64,000 nt of DNA from Hexactinellida sp. DTS-2022. Lineage: Eukaryota; Porifera; Hexactinellida. The notes below the pieces were generated by a model. The model was not told the DNA's origin and ran no database searches. It saw only the letters and a program-made list of their open reading frames with translations. Below are positions 56,369 through 64,000 of the stretch, in pieces. The translations under genes and the position numbers were made by a program. The stretch lies in the NCBI GenBank assembly GCA_028753945.1, contig JAPNXP010000003.1, forward strand, positions 1,860,001-1,924,000. The letters run 5' to 3'. The stretch's first letter is position 1, and the number at the start of each line of letters is the position of its first letter.

Positions 56369-56899
56369 GTCTGTTAATTATAAACATGTATTTTGTTACT
56401 TTCAATGAACTAATTTCTTTGTTTTCAATCCATTAGATAATGTACATTATTACCACATGTTTTTTGCCAAGGCTACTCCGTTGAAATATATAGATATTCA
56501 CTGCTACGGCGTTTAATTTTTTGAATGTGCTTTCTGTACTGGCCAAAGTTTGTGAGGCCAGATATTCTCGGATATGTGTCTCATTGGTTTCAGAAATGCT
56601 CCATGCTAACGATTTTGATTTGATATTTTGGGCACATTTTAAAAGCTTTGAAATTTGTCTGTTTCATAAGGAATATTTTATAACCCCCTAAATCTATCTA
56701 ATTTGAATAATTGATATATTAGTTTCAAGAATTATGATTAATTCTTGATTAACCATTGTTATGAAATAATCAGTGATTACTTATTCTGAACTAGAGTTTT
56801 TTGTCTCTTGAGATTCAAATTATTTCTACGTGCATAACATTGATTCATTTATATTCTGATTTAATGGGGTTTCTCATCCTAACATTGAATAGATTAGTA
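56369..56899. other. Intronic, no feature seen
   Basis: AT-rich sequence after the candidate linker-exon donor. No second exon was recognised. Confidence 0.5.
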
Positions 56900-57406
56900 C
56901 AGTAGAACTCGGTTAAGACACACCACTTTGGGAGACAATAAAAAGTACTTACTAACCGAGGTACGTCTTATCCGTTTGCATAATCCACAAATCGAAATAC
57001 GGACTTGTTTAATGATATGAATACGATGTATGGTATACAAGTATATAACATACTTACGATATAATTAAAGTATTTAGTTGTCACCATGGCCTACTTAATA
57101 TACGGCTATATATGTCGCCGCGAAGGGCATAAAACAAAGAGGCCAGTTTCTAATTTTCATTCTAGGATAAACTATGTCTCCTATTATTGTTGTTTGGGTT
57201 GTATATGGGGTAATCAACCATGCGAGTCCATTAGAACTACTTTTGAGAATCTCAGATTTGTGGTTAAGCTATTTAGGCGCCATTTTATGATAACGGTAAC
57301 AGTTATTGGTAAAATGAAAAAAATTCAAATATCATAAATTTCATTGCCTACTTTCTAATAATTTTATAATAGGAATACTAAATTGGGGATATATTGCATA
57401 CCCCAT

Positions 57407-58555
57407 CACAGTGGGAATTTAGGTGGGAATAGGATAAAATTATCATTCTCTTGAAACTTGAATTCGTGCTTACCACTGAATTCAGAATATCAAATAACCT
57501 AGTTATGCCTAATTTCATTCCGATCTAAGAAATATTTTGGTTGTGATGACTATTCAAAGTATTAGATTTTTGACAATTGGAATTTCTATTTTGCGGTTAT
57601 AGAAAGTTACTAATGCTTCTTTGCAGATTTTGAGAACACTGTTCTTGTTAATGACTTCTCTTTTGAATATTCTGATATACATGGATTAATATGATATATT
57701 AGATATCATAATAACATCTCAGTATAAATTGATTATGGGGTGTGGCTAACGGAAAATATACGATTCGGACAATAAATTCTTGCTTAATCCCCCTCCTTCA
57801 AGGTGATGGGAAATATCGTGTCCAGGCTCACGCGGGTTTTTTGTCTGTTTTTAATATAAAGTAGACATATTTAACTTCAATATAAACCAAAGTCCAGATG
57901 CGCTAAATTTTGCCCACAGATATTTTCCTTTAATATTAATAAATTTATTAAGATAATTGATTCAAGTAAAAATATTTCTTATGCATAACAAGGAAGCTTT
58001 ATAATTTCTTAACTCGAATCCAATGAGTTAGGGGTTACAATGAATTTGAATCTGACTAATATCAAATAATTCGGTGTCAATTTGATGAATTAAAGTTTAG
58101 CAGGGAGCTGAACTGTCGGAAAATTAGTGGAAACATACTTTTACATACTGAGATCTTAACAATATTGTCAAAACTAGGTTCTACTAGCTCTAAAACCTAG
58201 GTGATGTAATATTCTTATAAAATAGTTTCTAAATGAGCGAAAAGGCGCGGCGTAGATTCCATAATAACTTTGAACCATATATATTAGGATTTTTGAAAAA
58301 ATTATACCTTGTTCAAGAAATATAATCTATTCTCATGGGTAAACAATAAAAATTTTGTTAACAAACCTAAAGTATAATTTATTATAAAATTAACATGAAT
58401 TGTCTAGAACTACGTTTAGGTGAATACGTACATCATTTTTAATAATGCCATTCAGTTTGCAGCTACCGATAACCTATATGTAAATAATACTTCATTAGAG
58501 TCTATCTAGCATAGTTTTCCTATTTCCACTTACACCCCTGAATATTCCCACTGTG
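57407..58555. mobile_element. P-type non-autonomous element
   Basis: Ends CACAGTGGGAATTTAGGTGG and CACCCCTGAATATTCCCACTGTG. The interior is a head-to-tail match to the non-coding ends of the P element (16489-17600 and 22260-23538) with the transposase deleted. CCCCAT and CCCCAA flank it. Confidence 0.8.
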
Positions 58556-58997
58556 CCCCAATGGCTACTAAATCACAAAATGTCGACATTATAAAAAAAA
58601 AATTTCATTATAAAGCAACCGCATGCTAAACAACAAGTATTATCCGAATTACAACTTACTATTTTCGTTCATAAAACGTATATAATTGCTGGTTTATTTA
58701 TATTCTTTCTCATTATATATTCGGAAAATGTATTCTAAGTATATTAGCAGATTATTTTCATTTTCTTTTAGTTCTTCAGACTCGAATTGTATATTTTTGT
58801 ATTTTGTGGTGTCATCATAAAATGGCGCCTAAATATCTTAACCACAATTCTGAGATTCTCAAAAGTGGTTCTAATGGACTCGCAATGGTTGATTACCCCA
58901 TATACAACCCAAATAACATTAATAGGAGACATAGTTTATTCTAGAATTAAAATTACAAACTGGCCTCTTTGTTTTATGGCCTTCTCGGCGACATATA

Positions 58998-59577
58998 CAC
59001 TAACGTGCCTAAAGTATTTGGACAGCAATAATTTGTATTCAGACATTTGAGGTTATACCAGCATAATAACATTAGTAGATGCCTCAAAATGGCTATTTAC
59101 ATGAAACTGTATGTATAGTATATTCAAACAAAAATAATTCGAATTTAATTTTTTATGGAGGCGTTAAACTCATTAAATATTGAATTAGCTAATTAAATAA
59201 TTAATTCGTGATCATTTAGATGCAATGTTAATACTTTAATTCTTCTAGCAGATTTGAATTCCACATGGTTAAATTATTTTAACCATGTGGTTAAATTAAG
59301 TGCATAATTTCAAATCAATCCAAATATTTTCTCCTGTGATACAACCACATTTCAATTTATGCCACTAATCCCACAAGTGGCACGTGTCAGAAAAACTTAT
59401 GCCACTTGTTGGATATTTGCTAAATTGATTTGAAGTCACTTAATTTTGTAATGTGTATCTATAATAAGATATTTATAGTCATTTCAGAGTAGTTTAGTTT
59501 GCCGTTAATAAGTTACCAGACAAGTATTGTGAGTGGATTAAAATCCCTATTTTTCAAATACTTTTTGCTGGTTAGTG
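58998..59577. mobile_element. Tc1/mariner-like MITE, copy 2
   Basis: CACTAACGTGCCTAAAGTAT and the complement of CACTAACCAGCAAAAAGTAT, with TA on both sides. The empty site GACATATATAGCCG is preserved at 39166. Same body as 11542-12085. Confidence 0.9.
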
Positions 59578-60288
59578 TATAGCCGTATATTAAGTAGGTC
59601 ATGTTGTCACCTACTCACTTTAACCGAAATATAACTGAGTTTTGCTGATACTTTTCTAGATTAGTAGTACGTACTAACCGAATTAAAATACATACATATT
59701 ATTTACTTGGGAATAGAATGTTACGTATTATCCGAGTATGTACGTATTAACTGAATCATTTATAATGCATCAAATAGGAGGAAAATTCGGTTATTAGCGA
59801 ACAGTACGTATTATCCGAAAGTACGTCCTAAGCCGAGTACGCTCTAAGCGAGTTCCACTGCATATTAAACAATAATGTATAAATTCATCAAATTATTACC
59901 TAATGGAATATATTAATCTGAGCAATTTTTTCATTGGTACAGGACAATTCTAATTACATAAACATTAAATATTTAAAAAAATCATTCATTTGGAACGGAT
60001 CAATATTGTATAATCATCATGATCAGAATTAATAATATCTGGAGAATAAAAGTATTTGACGAATGTCTGGATTGATAAGCAAAGCAAGAGTCAGATTATG
60101 AGAACAATTATTTAAGACTGGATTCTTAAGTTGACGTTAGGATTCTAGAGTTTGAAGATAAGATAAATGATAATTCGTTCCGACATCATACGATGTAGTC
60201 CAAATTATGATAAAGTGGATCTTTTCCAAAAAGGACGATTACCATATGAAAACTCACAATTTTTTCTATATAATATAGTGCAACCTCC

Positions 60289-60447
60289 ATAGGCGTAGGC
60301 TCCTGTAGGGCTGGTAGGGCCATGGCCCTACCAATAATTGTCTTTCTTCATAGAAGCTAACACAATTATAATGCCAAGATGGCCCTACCAATCCTAACAT
60401 CCAGCCTATAAGGGTCCTACCAATCTCCAAAACGAGTCTACGCCCCT
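60289..60447. mobile_element. hAT-like MITE
   Basis: Inverted ends CATAGGCGTAG and CTACGCCCCT around repeated GGCCCTACCA motifs. ACCTC adjoins both sides but a full 8-bp TSD is not seen. Confidence 0.5.
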
Positions 60448-60698
60448 ACCTCTAAAGTTGGGGAACATTGGACAGGAAAAAAAGTTCCAGCCACTTGGGG
60501 TAGAAGGACTTTTGTTTCCTAACACTTCAGATTCTGTAAAACAGTTAAATCTAATTCTGTTGATTCAATCTGTAATAATTAGTACATTTATTCAACTAGT
60601 TTAAAATAATTATATAGATTCCAATTGTGAGGTCTAAGACTAAGAGGCTTCAATATTTTGCAGTATTTGTATACAATTAATCAAACCAAATTAGATAT

Positions 60699-60735
60699 AC
60701 TAGCGCGCTTCGCTTACTTGCAACTTGGCGGCATA
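60699..60735 (-). mobile_element. Helitron-type 3' terminus (minus strand)
   Basis: The complement reads GCAAGTAAGCGAAGCGCGCT followed by AGT, matching the CTAGT-ending termini at 28034 and 31470. Confidence 0.4.
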
Positions 60736-62116
60736 ATTATCACAACCACACACCGACTGGTCGAAATTGGTTTTCGGTGAAATACTTTACAGCATTAATT
60801 ATAGCGTAAATATGCCTAAAATAGTGAGATTTTACAAATTTTGTATGATTACGTCATCATTCGATGATGAGTGATCGTAATGATAATCTGTTATGGGAAA
60901 CACGACTGAATCATTAATGTACATGTTCTATAACATTTTAGACTCATACTGTGTGCAAATTATGAGCGATCTCTTCACTCTGGTTATAAAGTAGGAAAAA
61001 AATTGTCAAAATTAAGGTAATTACATTTAATTATTTACTTCTTTTTGGATTCAGCATAGTCGAAAACTTACACAACTCTCAATAGTGGATAATCATTAGG
61101 GATACATTTCATTTCACCTAGCTTAAGTCAGAAATTTGATATCAACTGGCTGGTTTAAATTTAAGCTGGAAATAATACATTTTCTCATTCATTCTCTAGG
61201 ATAGCTTATTTAAATAGTAACAAAAATGTGATGACATACTTCGAAAGTATTTCTTTCCTATTTCTAATGACACATTGTACAGATTCATTAACTATAAAAC
61301 CGATTTTCCTCTTCTCCACATTTCTCTTCGTTTGAATTAATTTACTTGTATTGTTAGCCTATCAAAAGTCAAAAATATACAATTGAGGGAAATTGAGAAT
61401 TGCAGTATCAACATAAATCATTTGTCTTTCATCTAGCTTATTAATTAACCATATTTAGACCCGCAGACACCGCATACATTATTATTTACTATTTAAGTCC
61501 GATTTAGAATCTGGCTCTACTTAGTAAATTTTTTATGATATTATGGTATGTTTATAATATATAGCTATGATGATATATTTCATTACTCAACTGACTCTAG
61601 ACAATAAACATACAACATAATTACGTTTACTACATACACTGTTTTTGATCAGCGATAACCTGAGTTTGGTGTTATTTCTATGTTTGATATTTTGGTTTTT
61701 TTATTTTGTTGTTAAATCGATTTCATAGGTATACAGCGCCATTAATCGTTTTTGACAACATAATAGTGGCATCACAATTCGAAAGATTGAAGCCATATAA
61801 GATTTTGGACATATTCAATCGACACCTTAGATTGAGGTAGTCTCAAGAGTAATATATTGTATAGTTCTAAAACTTCTTTTTATATAGAATTCTTCTGATT
61901 TTACATTTTTTACCACTGTGCTCTTATAGGGTGCAAATTATATGAGATTAAGTGAATTTTCAGCTTGTCAATTTGAGAGAATGATATCACAACTTACAGA
62001 GTAGCTAGAAATTACCAGTCCTAAGTTAGATGTTATTTTGACAAAAATGGTTTCCCCTACATAAATTGGTCCGGGGGCACCATTTTTGTAACATTTTAAT
62101 GATATTGAACTAAAAT

Positions 62117-62133
62117 CCCCCCCCCCCCCCCCC
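62117..62133. repeat. Poly-C run (17)
   Basis: Homopolymer in AT-rich surroundings; read length may be uncertain in any assembly. Confidence 0.85.
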
Positions 62134-62559
62134 TTCAAATTTGGGGTCCCCTCTAGTGATTAATTAATTTATATATTATTAATATCTAATTTATATTTAA
62201 AGTTGTTTGGGGGCATACTCGGACAGTTAAGATTTCCAACAAATTAACGCCTAAACAGAAGTATGACGTAATTTTCACTTATCTCAATTATATATCAATC
62301 AAGTCATGAGATCACTTATTTAAATGTGTAACATAAAATGATTACTTGATGATTTTTAAACATGTTATTATTACTTATTTTATTTTTTCTGAAATTCCTA
62401 TCTATTCGAGGATAAGTAGTCATCGTTCCAGGATAGTTTATTGACAGTTCATTTAAAACTGGCTGTAGTACCTTTGTTGAATAATTCATGCTCTTTTGTT
62501 TCCAATGTGTTGAGAACTCGATATCCTCGTTTGTATATTGGTTAATGGATATCTTGACT

Positions 62560-63860
62560 CCGAAGCTCTCTAAATACCACTGACTTGATACTCCGGACAT
62601 CTCCTGACTTTATCAATATCCATCAGTCTGTTCTCAGGGATGTTTGTTGGAGTAATGTGACATTCACATTGTCTCCAATCAAATAGCTCTTTGAAAGGAA
62701 GGGCGATATTTTGTCTCGTTGTCGATGGAATTCTGATAGTGGAGTATTAGTTGATTAGATTAATACATTCCCCTAATTAGATTGAGAAATTATACCGCCT
62801 CTTCTCGGGATTTTCTAGTGAGGTTGGTCTCAAAATTGATTCTTCAACTCCAGAGATGATGGAACTAGTGTATTTTCATCAGATATCGTTTGAAAAGAAT
62901 CATCATCATTTGGTTATCCATACACTTGGATTAGGTGATAACTCTTCTCTTTTGTCTCGATATACCTTTTCAACAGTTTTACTCTCTGAATCGATTTGTT
63001 ACGAAGTATGTGAACATTAATAAAATCACTTTACTATCGAATAGGGCCCGAAACATTTATTCTGTAGTTTCCTCCTTAGTTTTCGATTCTCGTTTAACAC
63101 GCTATCCCCTTTCTCAAGTTTCCTCAAACTAGCTCCAGGACGGCTCCACCGGGGGTGTCCTGGGTGCCGGACACCCACTGCCTCAAGGAAATGAAGCGGT
63201 GCTTGGACAGTGACACCCACTATACTATACAGTGGACACCCACTACACCCACACCTCATAATACGTGGCGCCGGGAATGAGCTCTGTATAATTTCTTATC
63301 GTATTGTTCTTACATGAGCGTTGCGAATGAGCCAGATTCTCTAAGGCTATACTGTTGTTAGTCTCTTGTGTTTCTTGCATAAAACTTATCAATTGTTCCA
63401 CTGCTCTTGTGCAGCACACCAGGCTACACCTATGTCTTCTGTCTACTAATAAGTCAGACTCTGTGGTTGAATTGTTCGTCTCGGTTTTCGGGATCCGTTC
63501 ATTAACTAGAAAGCAGAGAATAAAGTAGTTATTTTAGGGCTTATGTTAATTGAAATCCTTTTTTCTTCGAGAAAAAGTGATCAATTGTAATCTTTCTCAT
63601 TTAACCAATCAATTAGTTTGAGGATGGTAGGGTGTCGAAAATATTAGCTTATAGTCTTAATATTCGTCTAAGGCCTTTGAGATTTTATTGGTAAATTCAC
63701 GTCCCTGTTCTTTTTGATCATTTGATGTCTTTGAACATGCCCGGCCAATAATTGCGGTCTTTTGAAATTTCAGATTAATAACTAGCCACTGATTTCCCGC
63801 ATTATCGTGGATTTCCTTAACAATGCCTTCTAATTCAAACCCATTGGCTACCAATAATTT
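62560..63860 (-). pseudogene. Decayed minus-strand coding region with a GPY-like motif
   Basis: Minus-strand pieces in order: FELEGIVKEIHDNAGNQWLV (63854-63657), NNSTTESDLLVDRRHRCSLV and AVEQLISFMQETQETNN (from an acceptor-like TTTCTAG near 63510), LEKGDSVLNENRKLRRKLQN then KCFGPYSIV (63150-63026), ENTLVPSSLELKNQ, and LPFKELFDWRQCECHITPTN IPENRLMDIDKV (62740-62580). GDxVLxxNxK..LQxKxxGPYxIV resembles the GPY/F module at the C-terminus of Ty3/gypsy-type integrases. Frames change and stops occur. Retroelement or Ginger-like remnant is the best guess; a split host gene is possible. Confidence 0.35.
63128..63285. other. GC-rich insertion in the decayed coding region
   Basis: A block rich in GGACACCCACT/GTGGACACCC repeats separates two parts of the minus-strand frame. 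It looks like a small insertion of MITE type but clear TIRs and TSD are lacking. Confidence 0.4.
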
Positions 63861-64000
63861 ATTTGTGGATCAAGATATTAATAACCTGTCTCCTATGATG
63901 CTTTCTTACGAATTAATCTATTCTGGTCTTTTGTAATCTGTTCACAATAAGATTTGGACACACAATTTTTTTTTCATTTTTCCAAATTATTTAGCATCCA

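Larger units (their letters stand above)
57086..59602. mobile_element. Long-TIR element with exact 9-bp TSD (Mutator-like, non-autonomous)
   Basis: Arms of ~215 bp start ATGGCCTACTTAATATACGG (left) and the complement at the right, ending inside at the GGCGCC motif. GTTGTCACC is duplicated exactly at 57077-57085 and 59603-59611. The right arm holds a Tc1-type MITE and the centre a P-type MITE. The short frame at 57086-57337 is TIR, not a gene. A solo arm of the family is at 38549. Confidence 0.8.
56900..59860. mobile_element. pogo/Tc1-like non-autonomous element with a three-element nest
   Basis: CAGTAGAACTCGGTTAAGAC at the left and the complement of CAGTGGAACTCGCTTAGAGC at the right. TA precedes the left end; the right flank is CATAT, so the second TA is mutated. 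Repeated ACGTACTTA/GTACGTATTA motifs line both ends. Most of its length is the nested 57086-59602. Confidence 0.65.
59861..62315. other. No gene; a hAT-like MITE, a Helitron end and a poly-C run
   Basis: A hAT-like MITE is at 60289-60447 (CATAGGCGTAGGCTCC to GTCTACGCCCCT, related to 38627). A minus-strand Helitron-type terminus (ACTAGCGCGCTTCGCTTAC) is at 60699. A run of 17 C lies at 62117-62133 beside a GGGGTCCCC block. The remainder is AT-rich without coding frames. Confidence 0.55.

Noticed and set aside
57086-57337. 83-residue ORF MAYLIYGYICRREGHKT...
   Set aside because: Lies wholly in a TIR arm that is duplicated inverted at 58815 and as a solo arm at 38549; stops differ between copies.
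1-64000. tRNA, rRNA, snRNA genes, riboswitches, bacterial promoters or terminators
   Set aside because: No cloverleaf with conserved B-box, no rRNA core, and the DNA is clearly eukaryotic; none could be supported.

Overview
The window looks like AT-rich genomic DNA of an invertebrate animal. It has eukaryotic splice signals, long non-coding stretches and a dense nest of DNA transposons (hAT, P, Mutator/MULE, Ginger-like, PIF/Harbinger, Tc1/pogo, Helitron-like). I cannot name the species. No bacterial operons, rRNA, tRNA or CRISPR were seen. All calls come from reading the sequence and from memory of protein families; no database search was run.

Host gene: one convincing host exon lies at 177-473 on the + strand. 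It encodes a C2 domain like that of the ITCH/WWP branch of NEDD4-family HECT ubiquitin ligases, ends in phase 0 and is bounded by AG and GT. A second plausible exon, at 56212-56368, starts in phase 0 and encodes a Ser/Pro/Asn-rich linker. If both belong to one gene, most of the window is intronic sequence filled with transposons.

Region 1 (0.6-7 kb): a Helitron/HINE-like element with a ~140-bp tandem array is split by a 3.6-kb inverted-repeat element (TSD TTTA) that itself carries a hAT element. A three-level hAT/pogo/hAT nest follows.

Region 2 (7.6-25.3 kb): a Ginger/KRBA2-type element on the minus strand, its ORF cut into three blocks (24.7-23.8, 15.2-14.6, 9.6-9.2 kb). One gap holds a 5-kb hAT element carrying a 3.75-kb foldback element with ~1-kb TIRs and a single WYI...FMHP exon. 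The other holds a 7-kb P element with a broken THAP transposase.

Region 3 (25-44 kb): hAT non-autonomous elements, a hAT C-terminal fragment, a 1.3-kb palindrome, Helitron ends, a second decayed P transposase, an unknown transposon ORF, an unknown coding block split by a hAT element, and a hAT transposase fragment.

Region 4 (44.46-55.21 kb): a 10.75-kb Mutator-like element with long TIRs and an exact 9-bp TSD. It has its own decayed transposase and contains a second, intact 1.87-kb MULE with a 459-aa FLYWCH plus MULE transposase and a 10-bp TSD.

Region 5 (55-64 kb): hAT in hAT, then the possible linker exon, then a pogo-like element holding a 9-bp-TSD element that holds P- and Tc1-type non-autonomous copies. 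A decayed minus-strand coding region with a GPY-like motif ends the window.

Only the 50029-51408 transposase looks intact. The rest is chiefly a readable record of successive insertions, several of which can be checked against empty-site copies inside the same window.
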